A stretch of DNA of 64,000 nt from contig NZ_JOHR01000001.1 of NCBI RefSeq assembly GCF_000719775.1, positions 62,001 to 126,000 of the forward strand, written 5' to 3'. The first letter of the stretch is position 1; each line of letters opens with the position of its first letter. The notes below the pieces were generated by a model. That model had not been told where the DNA came from. It did not search any database and saw only the letters and a list, made by a program, of their open reading frames with translations. This DNA comes from Streptomyces sp. NRRL F-5135. GTDB taxonomy: Bacteria; Actinomycetota; Actinomycetes; Streptomycetales; Streptomycetaceae. Position numbers and translations under genes: made by a program. Below, one piece after another: positions 7,817 to 16,812 of the stretch.

Positions 7817-8764
7817 TTGCGCACGCTTCGGATCGGACCGGACGGACAGTCGCCGGGAGTCATCGGCCTCGGGTGCATGGGCATGTCGTACGCCTACGAT
7901 CCCGGCGGCCGGGACGACGCCACGTCGGTCACCGTGATCCACCGCGCCCTCGACCTCGGCGCCAACCTGATCGACACCGCTGACGTCTACGGCCCGTACA
8001 CCAACGAGGAGTTGGTCGGCCGCGCGCTCGCCGGCCGCCGGGAGCGGGCGTTCCTGGCCACCAAGGTGGGATTCGTCACCGGTGCGGACCGGCTGCGGCG
8101 GGACGGGCGTCCCGAGCACGTACGCGCCGCGATCGACGCGTCCCTGCGCCGGCTGGGCACCGACCACGTCGATCTGTACCAGCTCCACCGGGTGGATCCG
8201 CGGGTCCCGCTGGCGGAGACCTGGGGCGCCATGGCCGAGGCGGTGTCGGCCGGCAAGGCACGGATGCTGGGACTCTCCGACGTGACGCCGGACCAGGTGC
8301 GCACCGCCCAGGCCGTCCACCCGGTCGCCGCGGTGCAGAGCGAGTTGTCGTTGTGGACCCGGGACAGGGCGGCGGAGCTGCTGCCGTTCACCGCGCGCGA
8401 GGGCATCGTGCTCATCGCGTACTCCCCGCTGGGCCGGGGTTTCCTCGCGGGACGGTTCGGCTCGGCGGACGACGTACCGGACGGTGACTACCGCCGGACC
8501 AATCCGCGTTTCCTCCCGGAGAACTTCACGGCGAACCTGCCGCTCGCCGAGAGCGTGCGCGAGGTCGCCGGGCGACGGGGCATCACGCCCGCGCAGACCG
8601 CCCTGGCCTGGGTGCTCTCCCGGGGCGCGCACGTGGTGGCGATCCCCGGCACCAAGAACCCCCGGTACCTGGCGGACAACACCGTCGCCGCCGGCATCCG
8701 GCTGGACGACGCCGACCTGGCGCTGCTGGACGCGCTGCCGGAACCGGCCGGCGCCCGCCAGTGA
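7817..8764 (+). CDS. Aldo/keto reductase
   Basis: This is a 315-residue TIM-barrel NADPH reductase. It has the catalytic Asp/Tyr in I-D-T-A-D-V-Y-G, Lys in A-T-K-V-G-F, His in Q-L-H-R-V, and the C-terminal cofactor loop I-P-G-T-K-N-P. The start is TTG 7817 with AGGAG at 7804-7808. It sits between the kinase and the ABC exporter genes, and the plus-strand gaps of 75-200 bp allow one transcript. It probably reduces a keto sugar or another carbonyl intermediate. It is an AKR of the pyridoxal-reductase/YajO type rather than a close relative of the AKR at 44260-45279. Confidence 0.85.
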   Translation: MRTLRIGPDGQSPGVIGLGCMGMSYAYDPGGRDDATSVTVIHRALDLGANLIDTADVYGPYTNEELVGRALAGRRERAFLATKVGFVTGADRLRRDGRPEHVRAAIDASLRRLGTDHVDLYQLHRVDPRVPLAETWGAMAEAVSAGKARMLGLSDVTPDQVRTAQAVHPVAAVQSELSLWTRDRAAELLPFTAREGIVLIAYSPLGRGFLAGRFGSADDVPDGDYRRTNPRFLPENFTANLPLAESVREVAGRRGITPAQTALAWVLSRGAHVVAIPGTKNPRYLADNTVAAGIRLDDADLALLDALPEPAGARQ

Positions 8765-8839
8765 CCGGCGTGCACGTCGACGGCACGGCGTCACGCGCGT
8801 CGCCCGGCCACGCGTACGCCGTACGAAAGGAACCTCTCC

Positions 8840-10657
8840 GTGTCCGGAACAGACAGCTCGACGCTCCGCAGAGGGCTGGGCGTCCTCTCCGTCGCCGTCC
8901 GTGAGGAGCCGTGGATCTTCACCGCGGCGCTGCTGGCCAGCTGCCTCTACGGCGTCGCCCCGGTCGCCACGTCCTGGGTGCTGGGCCGGATCACCGAGCG
9001 GGTGGTGCTGCCCGCGTTCGAGGCCGGCCGGACCACCACGGCCGCGCTGACCGGTGCCGGGCTCGCCATCTTCGGGGTGGCGATGCTCCGCGTGGTCGGG
9101 GTCATCGGGCGCCGGGTCGGGGCCGGCATCATGCAGTTCCGGCTCCAGGCCACCTACCGCCGCAAGGTCGCGCGCCACTACCTGCGCCTCCCGCTCTCCT
9201 GGCACCAGCGTCACCCTGCGGGCCAGTTGCTCTCCAACGTCAGCTCGGACGTGGAGGCGGTGTGGGCGCCGATCGTGCCGCTGCCCACCGCGATCGGCGT
9301 GGTCGTCATGCTGCTCGCCGCCGTCGTCTCCATGGCCCTGGTGGACCCGGTGCTCGCCGGGGTGAGCCTGCTGGTCTTCCCCGCGGTCGGGCTGCTGAAC
9401 GTGTTCTACCAGCGCAGGCTGTCCCCCCTGGCGGCCCGCGCGCAGAGCCTGCGGGCCGAGGTCAGCGACATCGCGCACGAGAGCTTCGACGGCGCCGTCG
9501 TCGTCAAGACGCTCGGTCTGGAACGTTACGAGACGGAGCGGATGGCCGCCGCCGCCGAGCGGTTGCGGGACGCCAACATCGCCGTGGGCCGGACGCGGGG
9601 CCGCTTCGACCCGATGCTCGACGCGCTGCCCAACCTCGGCATCCTCACCGTACTCGCCGTGGGGACCGTACGGCTGGCGGCCGGTGCCATCACCGTGGGC
9701 GAACTGGTGCAGGTGGCCTACCTCTTCACGATGATCGCCTTCCCGGTGCGCGCCTTCGGCTGGGTGCTGGCCGAGCTGCCGCGCAGCTCGGTCGGCTGGT
9801 CGCGGGTGCGACACGTCCTCGACGCCGAGGGCGACCGGTCCACGGGGGAGCTGCGGCTCGCCGACGCCGGTCCGATCAGCCTCCACACGCGCGGTGTGAG
9901 CTACGCCTACGACGCCGGGAACGTGCTGCACGACGTGACGTTGCGGGTGGGTTCGGGGCGGACCGTGGCCGTGGTCGGCCCGACCGGTTCGGGCAAGTCG
10001 ACGCTGGCCGCGCTGATGGTGCGGCTCGTCGACCCGCTGGAGGGCGATGTGCTGATGGACGGCAAGGACGCCCGGGAGATGCGCTCCGGCGAGGTGTGCT
10101 CGGCCGTGGCGTTCGTGCCGCAGGAGGCGCTCCTCTTCGACGACACCGTGCGCGGCAATGTGCTGCTGGGACTGAAGGTCCCGGACGAGCGGGTCTGGGA
10201 GGCGCTGGAGGCGGTGGAGGCCGCCGATGTCGTACGCGCGCTGCCGCAGGGGCTGGACACCCGGGTCGGCGAGCGGGGCGCCACCCTCTCCGGCGGTCAG
10301 CGGCAGCGCGTCGCGCTGGCCCGCGCCCTGGTGCGGCGGCCGCGGCTGCTGGTCCTCGACGACGCGACCTCCAGCATCGATCCGCAGGTGGAGGGCCGGA
10401 TCCTGACGCGTCTGCGCGACGCGCGGGTGCCGTCCACCCTGGTGCTGGTCGCCTACCGGCAGGCCACCATCGCACTCGCCGACCAGGTCGTCCACATCGA
10501 GCGCGGCCGGGTCGTGGACAGCGGCACCCACGAGGAACTGCTGGCGCGGTGCGCCGGATACCGGGAACTGGTCACCGCCTACGAGCGTGAGGAGCGGCGG
10601 ACCGCCGGCCCGGACGGCTCCGGCGTCGCGGCGATCGAGGAAGGACGGACGGCATGA
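8840..10657 (+). CDS. ABC exporter half-transporter, degenerate ATPase site
   Basis: This 605-residue protein has an N-terminal type IV exporter membrane domain (about residues 25-310) and an ATPase domain. Walker A is GPTGSGKST and the signature L-S-G-G-Q is canonical. The Walker B catalytic Glu is replaced by Asp (V-L-D-D-A-T-S-S) and the H-loop His by Tyr (V-A-Y-R-Q-A-T). GTG 8840 follows GAAAGGA. Its stop overlaps the next half-transporter by ATGA. The degeneracy complements that of its partner, so the pair should form a heterodimer with one active ATP site. Export of the cluster product, and thereby resistance, is the likely role. Confidence 0.9.
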   Translation: MSGTDSSTLRRGLGVLSVAVREEPWIFTAALLASCLYGVAPVATSWVLGRITERVVLPAFEAGRTTTAALTGAGLAIFGVAMLRVVGVIGRRVGAGIMQFRLQATYRRKVARHYLRLPLSWHQRHPAGQLLSNVSSDVEAVWAPIVPLPTAIGVVVMLLAAVVSMALVDPVLAGVSLLVFPAVGLLNVFYQRRLSPLAARAQSLRAEVSDIAHESFDGAVVVKTLGLERYETERMAAAAERLRDANIAVGRTRGRFDPMLDALPNLGILTVLAVGTVRLAAGAITVGELVQVAYLFTMIAFPVRAFGWVLAELPRSSVGWSRVRHVLDAEGDRSTGELRLADAGPISLHTRGVSYAYDAGNVLHDVTLRVGSGRTVAVVGPTGSGKSTLAALMVRLVDPLEGDVLMDGKDAREMRSGEVCSAVAFVPQEALLFDDTVRGNVLLGLKVPDERVWEALEAVEAADVVRALPQGLDTRVGERGATLSGGQRQRVALARALVRRPRLLVLDDATSSIDPQVEGRILTRLRDARVPSTLVLVAYRQATIALADQVVHIERGRVVDSGTHEELLARCAGYRELVTAYEREERRTAGPDGSGVAAIEEGRTA

Positions 10658-12441
10658 GCCGGATCACCCGCGAGAGCGGCAGCGCCACGGGCACGTTCCG
10701 GCGGGCGCTCCAGGTCTCCCCCGGGCTGCGGGAAGGTCTCCTCGTCGTGGCGGGGCTGGCGCTGCTGGCCGCGGCGGGGCGGGTGGTGGTGCCGATCGCG
10801 GTGCAGATCACCCTGGACCAGGGAATCCAGCGGCCGGGGAGCCCGCAGACCGGTTTCGTCCTGACGACGGTCGCGGTCTGCGCGGTCGTGGTGCTGGCCA
10901 CCGCCTGGGTCACGTACCTGATGAACCACCGTCTCTACCGCAGTACGGAGGCGGGGCTCGCCACGTTGCGCGTCAAGGCGTTCCGGCGGGTGCACGACCT
11001 GTCGGCGCCCGCGCTGAGCGGCGAGCGGCGCGGCGACCTGGTGGCGCGGGTCACCGGCGACGTGGACCAGTTCAGCATCTTCCTGCAGTTCGGCGGGATG
11101 CTGCTGGTGAGCCTGTGCCAACTGGTGGTGGGCAGCGCGGTGATGTTCGCCTACTCATGGGTCCTGACGCTGATGGTGTGGGCGGTCTTCGTCCCGTTGC
11201 TGCTGGTGTCCCCTCCGATGCAGCGCAGGCTGTCGCAGCACTACGGACGAGTGCGCGCCCGGGCCGGTGACATGCTCGCCGCGACGGGCGAAGCCGTCGT
11301 CGGTGCCGCGGTGATCCGCGCGTACGGTGCCGGTGACCTCATCGGACGGCGCATCGACACGGCGGTGGAGGAGCATCGGCGGGCGCAGAGCCGGGCGCAG
11401 CGGCTGGTGGCCGTCACGCTGTCCAGCGGTGAGGTGGCGGCGGCGCTGGCCATCGGCGGTGTGGTGAGCCTGGGCGTCGTGCTGGGTGTGCACGGCCGTC
11501 TCACGGCCGGTGAGCTGGTGGCGTTCCTGTTCCTGGTGACCCTGTTCATCGGGCCGGCGCAGATGAGCACGGAAGTGCTGAACGAGCTGCAGAACGCGCT
11601 GGCCGGCTGGCGTCGGGCGTTGGCCGTCGTGGACACGCCCATCGATGTGGCCGACCCGGGGAAGGCCGGGGTGGACCTCGAACGGGGCCCGATGGAGGTG
11701 CTTTTCGAGGAGGTCGGTTACGCCTATCCGGCCGGCCCGCCGGTGCTGCACGGGATTTCGGCGCACATCGCGCCGCGCACCCGGGTGGCCGTCGTGGGTG
11801 AGACGGGTTCGGGCAAGTCGACGTTCGCCAAGTTGCTGATCCGGCTCGCGGACCCGTCGTCGGGGCGGGTGACGGTGAACGGTGTGCCGCTGTCGGAGGT
11901 GCGGTTCTCGTCGCTGCGGAAGCGGGTGGTGATGGTCCCGCAGGACGGTTTCCTGTTCGACACCACGGTCGGCGCGAACATCCGGTACGGGCGCCCCGAC
12001 GCGACCGACGACGAGGTGCGCCGGGCGCTGGCCACTCTCGGTCTGCGGAGCTGGCTGGAGTCTCTGCCGCAGGGGCTGCGGACGCCGGTGGGGCAGCGCG
12101 GCGAGGCTCTGTCGGCGGGTGAGCGGCAGTTGGTGGCACTGGCGCGGGCGTATCTCGCGGACCCGGATCTGCTGGTGCTGGACGAGGCGACGTCCGCGGT
12201 GGACCCGGCCACCGAGCAGCGCCTCCAGCAGGCCCTGGAGAACGCCACGCGTGGTCGTACGGCGGTGTCGGTGGCGCACCGGCTGTCCACGGCGCGGGCG
12301 GCCGACCGGGTGCTCGTCTTCGACAAGGGCCGGATCGTCCAGCAGGGGACGCACGAGGAGTTGGTCGCCCGCGAGGGCCGGTACGCCGAGTTGTACGCGG
12401 CGTGGATGTCGGCGACGTCGTCGGGTGCCGGAGCGCCGTGA
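10654..12441 (+). CDS. ABC exporter half-transporter, catalytic partner
   Basis: This 595-residue partner of the preceding protein starts inside its stop codon (ATGA). It has a membrane domain at about 20-310, Walker A GETGSGKST, canonical Walker B V-L-D-E-A-T-S and H-loop V-A-H-R-L-S-T, but a deviant signature L-S-A-G-E. In a heterodimer the active site would combine this protein's Walker motifs with the L-S-G-G-Q of the other subunit, and the other composite site would be degenerate. That arrangement is known for heterodimeric bacterial exporters of the TM287/288 type. It ends the plus-strand arm and is followed by a strong hairpin. Confidence 0.9.
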   Translation: MSRITRESGSATGTFRRALQVSPGLREGLLVVAGLALLAAAGRVVVPIAVQITLDQGIQRPGSPQTGFVLTTVAVCAVVVLATAWVTYLMNHRLYRSTEAGLATLRVKAFRRVHDLSAPALSGERRGDLVARVTGDVDQFSIFLQFGGMLLVSLCQLVVGSAVMFAYSWVLTLMVWAVFVPLLLVSPPMQRRLSQHYGRVRARAGDMLAATGEAVVGAAVIRAYGAGDLIGRRIDTAVEEHRRAQSRAQRLVAVTLSSGEVAAALAIGGVVSLGVVLGVHGRLTAGELVAFLFLVTLFIGPAQMSTEVLNELQNALAGWRRALAVVDTPIDVADPGKAGVDLERGPMEVLFEEVGYAYPAGPPVLHGISAHIAPRTRVAVVGETGSGKSTFAKLLIRLADPSSGRVTVNGVPLSEVRFSSLRKRVVMVPQDGFLFDTTVGANIRYGRPDATDDEVRRALATLGLRSWLESLPQGLRTPVGQRGEALSAGERQLVALARAYLADPDLLVLDEATSAVDPATEQRLQQALENATRGRTAVSVAHRLSTARAADRVLVFDKGRIVQQGTHEELVAREGRYAELYAAWMSATSSGAGAP

Positions 12442-12528
12442 TCCGGCGTCCGGAGCTCGGTTCCGGCTGCGTGCCGCCCGGTGCCCGGTGCTTGCGCGGA
12501 CGTGTGTCTGTTCACGGCGGCGGCAGGG

Positions 12529-12557
12529 GCCCGGCTCCGGGAGCGCCGGGGCCGGGC
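12529..12557. terminator. Bidirectional hairpin terminator
   Basis: GCCCGGCTCCGG (12529-12540) pairs with CCGGGGCCGGGC (12546-12557) over 12 bp with one wobble pair and a 5-base loop. It lies between the convergent ABC exporter operon and the POT transporter gene, where both transcripts should end. There is no T-tract, which is common for Streptomyces terminators. Confidence 0.7.
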
Positions 12558-12576
12558 TCGCGTGGCCGGTACGGTG

Positions 12577-14079
12577 TCAGGCCACCCCCCGCATGAGCCT
12601 GCTGAGGTTCCCGCGGGCGGCGGCGACGGCCGCGGCACAGAGCAGCGCGGCGGCGGAGAGCACCGCGAAGTAGGTGCCCACCGGCCATACGGTGGTGGCC
12701 CGTACGACCTGGGAGCTGAGCGCGCTGCCCATCGCGACCGACAGGAACCACAGACTCATGATCTGGTGGGTGAAGCCGGCCGGGGCCAGTCGGGTGGTCA
12801 CGCTCAGGCCGGTGGGGCTGAGGAGCATCTCGGCCACGATCTGGACGAAGAAGGCGGCCAGCAGCCACAGCGGGGAGACGCGCCCGCCGTCCGCCGAGGC
12901 CAGGCCGGCTCCCGCCATGATCAGCGTGGCGAGACCCAGGCCGAACAGGCCGAGGGCGAACTTGGCCGCCGTGCTCGGCTGCCGGCGGCCCATGCGCAGC
13001 CACAGCACGGCGAACGCACCGGCCAGCAGAATGCTGTAGAGCGGGCCCAGGGACTGGAACCAGCTCGTGGGGAACTGCCGGCCGAACAGGGTCCGGTCGA
13101 CGTGGTCCCGGGCGAACAGGCTGATCAGGGAGCCGCCCTGCTCGGCGATCATCCAGAACATGGCCGCCGCGAGGAAGATCCACACATAGGCCCGCAGTCT
13201 GTCGCGGTCCACCGGTTCCAGGCCGGCGGCGCGGAACATGGAGGCGAAGCAGGCGATCGGGACGACGACGGTGAGCAGCGTGACGGCCTGGATGACGCCG
13301 TCGATGAAGGTCGTTCCGAACAGCGTCGTGACGCCGAGCACGATGCCGACGACAGCGAGTGCGCCGCCGACCGCCCCGAGCATGCGGCGTGTCCCGGGCG
13401 GACCGGCCGTCCCCGTCGGCCTACGGGCCGTGTCGGGCAGCCGGCCGCCGCCCGCGAGGCAGACGACGAGACCTATGAGCATGCCGACCGCGGCCGCACC
13501 GAACCCGATGTGCCAGTCGACCCGTTCGCCGAGGAAGCCGGTGACCAGCGGTGCGGCGAAGGCCCCGACGCTGATGCCCATGTAGAACAGCGAGAATCCG
13601 GCGTCGCGTCGGGCGGGGGCCTTCGCGGTGTCCGCGTCGCCCTCGGCGTCGTACAGTCCGCCGAGCGCGGTCGAGATGCTGGGCTTGAGCAGGCCGGTGC
13701 CGACGGCGACGAGCAGCAGTCCGGGGTAGGTTCCCCCGGCGCCGACGGGCAGGGCCAGGACGCAGTGGCCCAGGGTGATGACGACTCCGCCCCACAGCAC
13801 CGCCCGGTACGAGCCGAGGACCCGGTCGGCCAGCCAGCCGCCGGGCAGCGCCAGCAGGTTGACGAGGGCTCCGTACACGCCGAAGACCGCCGCCGCCAGG
13901 TGCGGTGCGAGCCCGAGTCCCCCGTCGTCGGGCGGCGCGGCGAGGAAGAGCACGAGGATCGCCCGCATGCCGTAGAAACTGAACCGTTCCCACATCTCGA
14001 CGCTCCACAGCGTGAGCAGTCCTCGTGGGCAGCGGGTCCCGGCCGTGCGGCGGGCCGGGGCCTTCTCCTGATCCGTCAC
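12577..14079 (-). CDS. POT/PTR2-family proton-coupled transporter
   Basis: This protein of about 500 residues has 12-14 membrane segments and the family motif E-R-F-S-F-Y-G-M-R-A near the N-terminus, followed by G-G-W-L-A-D-R-V-L-G. POT members move di/tripeptides and peptidomimetics with protons. GTG 14077-14079 is preferred; TTG 14110-14112 would add 11 residues. It is the last gene of the long minus-strand operon and is separated from Trm112 by a few to about 40 bases. In a cluster with its own ABC exporter it may be a second efflux route or take up a peptide-like precursor. Confidence 0.85.
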   Translation of the reverse strand: MTDQEKAPARRTAGTRCPRGLLTLWSVEMWERFSFYGMRAILVLFLAAPPDDGGLGLAPHLAAAVFGVYGALVNLLALPGGWLADRVLGSYRAVLWGGVVITLGHCVLALPVGAGGTYPGLLLVAVGTGLLKPSISTALGGLYDAEGDADTAKAPARRDAGFSLFYMGISVGAFAAPLVTGFLGERVDWHIGFGAAAVGMLIGLVVCLAGGGRLPDTARRPTGTAGPPGTRRMLGAVGGALAVVGIVLGVTTLFGTTFIDGVIQAVTLLTVVVPIACFASMFRAAGLEPVDRDRLRAYVWIFLAAAMFWMIAEQGGSLISLFARDHVDRTLFGRQFPTSWFQSLGPLYSILLAGAFAVLWLRMGRRQPSTAAKFALGLFGLGLATLIMAGAGLASADGGRVSPLWLLAAFFVQIVAEMLLSPTGLSVTTRLAPAGFTHQIMSLWFLSVAMGSALSSQVVRATTVWPVGTYFAVLSAAALLCAAAVAAARGNLSRLMRGVA

Positions 14080-14118
14080 CGCGTCCCGCCCCGCCCCCGT
14101 GGGCCGGCTCAACGGACG

Positions 14119-14301
14119 TCAGCCCGCCGAGGACGCCGGCGCCTCGGCACCGACGACGAGGACCGGGATGCCGTCGACGACGGGGTACCGCCGGCCGCAG
14201 GCGGCGCCGAGGCAGGTCATACGGGCGTGGTCGGGGTCGAGTTCGAGCCGCTCGGCGCAGACGGGGCAGGCGAGGATGTCGAGCAGACGACTGTCGATCA
14301 T
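14119..14301 (-). CDS. Trm112-family small zinc-binding protein
   Basis: This 60-residue protein has the Trm112 pattern I-D-S-R-L-L-D-I-L-A-C-P-V-C near the start, a second cysteine pair in T-C-L-G-A-A-C-G, and Y-P-V-V-D-G-I-P-V-L at the end. The family forms a zinc ribbon and, in eukaryotes and archaea, activates methyltransferases. Bacterial members are poorly understood. Its place between PabA-PabB and a transporter within a cluster that has three methyltransferases is suggestive, but partnership with any of them is inference. Confidence 0.85.
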   Translation of the reverse strand: MIDSRLLDILACPVCAERLELDPDHARMTCLGAACGRRYPVVDGIPVLVVGAEAPASSAG

Positions 14302-14424
14302 GATGACTCCTTCTGGTTCCGGTTCTCGGACGGGTCGTTGGGCCGTCGGTCCCGGGCGGGTGTGTGCGCGGTCGTGTGTCCGCGGGTGGGCGTGCGGGTG
14401 TGCTCAGGAGGGCGGGCCGGGGCG

Positions 14425-16665
14425 TCACGCCTGGTACGGGGCCGGGGCGTGCGAGGGCTGTTCGCGCGCGGTGTCCGCGTCCGTGGCGTCGTGCTCGTCC
14501 ACGGCCCCGGCCCCGGCCGGCGGCTCGTCGCGGGGACCGTCGGGGCACAGCGCCCGTACCGGCGCTCCGGCCTTGAGGAGCATCTCCTGGTACTCCTCGG
14601 CCGGGTCGGAGTCGAGCACGATGGCGCCGCCGGCTCCGACGGTCCACCGTCCGCCCGAGCGGACTGCGGTCCGGATGACGATGTTCAGGTCGGCGCCGCC
14701 GCCCAGCCCGAGGTAGCCGATGGAGCCGGAGTAGACACCGCGCGGCGCGCCCTCGAGCCGGTCGATGATCTCCATGGTGCGCAGCTTGGGGGCGCCGGTC
14801 ATGGAGCCTCCGGGGAAGCAGGCTCGTACGCAGCTCACCGCGTCGGTGCCCGGCCGCAGTGTGCCGCGCACGGTGGAGACGAGCTGGTGGAGCGTGGCGT
14901 ACGACTCGACGTGCATCAGGCGCGGCACGTGGACGGTGCCGATCTCGCAGACGCGGCCCAGGTCGTTGCGGAGCAGGTCCACGATCATCAGGTTCTCGGC
15001 GCGGGTCTTGGGGTCGGTGACGAGGTCGCGCTTGAGCCGCGCGTCGGAGGCGGGGTCGGCGCCCCGCGGGGCGGTGCCCTTGATGGGCTTGCTCTCCACG
15101 GTGCCGTCGGCCGTGATGCGCAGGAAGCGCTCCGGTGAGGAACAGGCCGCCTCCAGCTCGCCGAACCTCAGGTAGGCCGCGTACGGCGCCGGGTTCAGGC
15201 GGCGCAGCCGGGTGTGCGCGGACAGCGCGTCGGTGCTCGCGGGGATCCGCACGGTGTTGGTCAGGCAGATCTCGTAGCTCTCGCCGGCGCGCAGTTCCGC
15301 ACGGCAGCGGCGCACGTCGGCCAGGTAGCGTTCCCGGTCCCTGGCGAGCCGGCTCTCCGGCGGCCCGGGGGCGGCGGGGGCCGGGGCGGGCACGCGCGCG
15401 GGCGGCGGTGGGAGGGAGGCGATCGTCGAGGCGGTCTCGCGCAGCCAGCGCTCGGCCCGGCGCTGGTCCGCGTGGTCGGGGCGCGAGAGGCACAGCAGAT
15501 AGGTCGTGCGGTGCTCGTGGTCGACGGCGACCAGCCGGTCGGCGAAGATCCATCCCGCGTCGTCGGCGGTGGAGGGCCTGCTGAGGGGCGATCCGCAGTC
15601 GGCGCGCAGTTCGTAGCCGAAGTAGCCGACGTAGCCGCAGGTGAAGTCGAAGGGGAGGCCGGGGGCGTCGATCCGGTGGCGGGCGAGTCGGGTACGCAGA
15701 TGGTCGAAGACACTGCCCGGGACGGTGGTCGCGGTGCCGTCGGCCGCGGTGACCTCGACCTCGCCCGAGCCCGCCCGGTAGCGCACCGTCTCGGCCAGTG
15801 GCCCGGTCGCGTCGCCGAGGAAGGAGAAGCGCGCGAGCCCCGGTTCGACCCGGGAGCTGTCGAGCCAGAAGGAGTGCGCGGCACGGGCGAACAAGGTGCG
15901 GAAGACCGTCTCGGTGTCCGGTTCCGTCCGCAGCCGGCGGACGTGGAGCCGGTACGGTTCGCCGGCCCCGCGAAGGCGACGACCGGGGCCGGCGCCGGTC
16001 GTCGCCTCCGCGGGGCCGGTCGTCTCCTTCGCGGGGCCGGCCGCCGGGCGGCCGGGTCGGCGCGCGGCGGCCCGGGCGGTGGCGCGGTGGGCGTGGGCGA
16101 GACGCGTGAAGTTGGCGATCAGTTCCGGGCCGAACTCGGTGCAGACGGACTCGGGGTGGAACTGCACACCCCAGCGCGGCAGCGTGCGGTGGCGCAGACC
16201 CATCACCACACCGTCCTCGGCCCAGGCGGTCGCCTCCAGCGCGGCGGGCAGGGGCTCGGGGACGGCCAGCGAGTGGTAGCGGACGCCGGTGAAGTTCTGC
16301 GGGAGACCGGCGAACAGGTCCTCGCCGCGGTGCCGGATCGGGCTCAGGTGGCCGTGCCGGGGCGTCGGCGCGGGGCGCACGCGCGCGCCGGCGGCCAGCG
16401 CGATGCCCTGATGGCCCAGGCACACCCCGAGGGTGGGCAGCCCGCAGGCGGACAGCAGGCCGGCGGCCAGCCCGAGGTCGCGTGCCCGGCCGGGGTGCCC
16501 CGGCCCGGGGGATATCACCAGGCTGTCGAAGGCGTCCGGATCCACCTGCCGCAGCGCCGGGTCGTCGTTGCGCAGCACCACGGGCTCCGCGCCCGTCGCC
16601 CGGGCTATGAGCTGGAAGAGGTTGTAGCTGTAGGAGTCGTGGTTGTCCACGAGCAGCGTCCGCAT
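14425..16665 (-). CDS. pabAB: Aminodeoxychorismate synthase, PabA-PabB fusion
   Basis: This 746-residue fusion makes 4-amino-4-deoxychorismate from chorismate and glutamine. The N-terminal glutaminase has D-N-H-D-S-Y-S-Y-N, the nucleophile in G-V-C-L-G-H-Q (C82) and F-H-P-E-S. The C-terminal synthase has P-I-K-G-T at about residue 529, whose Lys marks ADC synthases (anthranilate synthases have P-I-A-G-T), and F-P-G-G-S-M-T-G-A-P-K. ATG 16663-16665 has AGGAG upstream; the longer frame before it is low-complexity repeat. No PabC lyase or PapB/PapC is in the window, so a lyase elsewhere or an unusual use of ADC is needed. It likely supplies the aryl-amine unit. Confidence 0.9.
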   Translation of the reverse strand: MRTLLVDNHDSYSYNLFQLIARATGAEPVVLRNDDPALRQVDPDAFDSLVISPGPGHPGRARDLGLAAGLLSACGLPTLGVCLGHQGIALAAGARVRPAPTPRHGHLSPIRHRGEDLFAGLPQNFTGVRYHSLAVPEPLPAALEATAWAEDGVVMGLRHRTLPRWGVQFHPESVCTEFGPELIANFTRLAHAHRATARAAARRPGRPAAGPAKETTGPAEATTGAGPGRRLRGAGEPYRLHVRRLRTEPDTETVFRTLFARAAHSFWLDSSRVEPGLARFSFLGDATGPLAETVRYRAGSGEVEVTAADGTATTVPGSVFDHLRTRLARHRIDAPGLPFDFTCGYVGYFGYELRADCGSPLSRPSTADDAGWIFADRLVAVDHEHRTTYLLCLSRPDHADQRRAERWLRETASTIASLPPPPARVPAPAPAAPGPPESRLARDRERYLADVRRCRAELRAGESYEICLTNTVRIPASTDALSAHTRLRRLNPAPYAAYLRFGELEAACSSPERFLRITADGTVESKPIKGTAPRGADPASDARLKRDLVTDPKTRAENLMIVDLLRNDLGRVCEIGTVHVPRLMHVESYATLHQLVSTVRGTLRPGTDAVSCVRACFPGGSMTGAPKLRTMEIIDRLEGAPRGVYSGSIGYLGLGGGADLNIVIRTAVRSGGRWTVGAGGAIVLDSDPAEEYQEMLLKAGAPVRALCPDGPRDEPPAGAGAVDEHDATDADTAREQPSHAPAPYQA
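15990..16043. repeat. Imperfect 21-bp repeats in the PabA-PabB linker
   Basis: Two 21-bp units (about 15990-16010 and 16011-16031) and a partial third encode the linker repeats G-P-A-K-E-T-T and G-P-A-E-A-T-T between the glutaminase and synthase halves. They look like slippage-driven expansion of a flexible linker and lie outside both catalytic domains. Confidence 0.6.
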
Positions 16666-16772
16666 GGAGGGCTCCTGGTGCGGTTCGAGCGGCGGGGGCG
16701 GGCCTTCGTCGGTCCGGCGGGGTCGGGCCTTCGGGTCGGCGGGTCGGGCCCTCGTCGGTCCAGCTGGGTCAG

Positions 16773-16812
16773 GTCGGCGGGTCGGCGGGTCGGCGGGTCG
16801 GCGGGTCGGCGG
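16773..16812. repeat. Tandem 8-bp repeat, five copies
   Basis: GTCGGCGG is repeated five times in perfect tandem, with degenerate copies on both sides. It lies in the 251-bp gap between the ketoreductase and pabAB genes, upstream of the pabAB start. The gap has no other gene that I can support. The run may vary in length between strains and could affect the spacing of pabAB expression signals. Confidence 0.8.

Noticed and set aside
7586..10531. 981-residue open frame on the minus strand
   Set aside because: It is the antisense shadow of the aldo/keto reductase and ABC exporter genes; the translation is Arg/Gly/His/Gln-rich with no domain.
12481..15138. 885-residue plus-strand frame
   Set aside because: It lies antisense to the POT, Trm112 and pabAB genes, whose families are clear.
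13421..16423. 1000-residue open frame on the minus strand
   Set aside because: It is an out-of-frame shadow of pabAB and the POT transporter, rich in Arg and Pro, with no recognisable domain.
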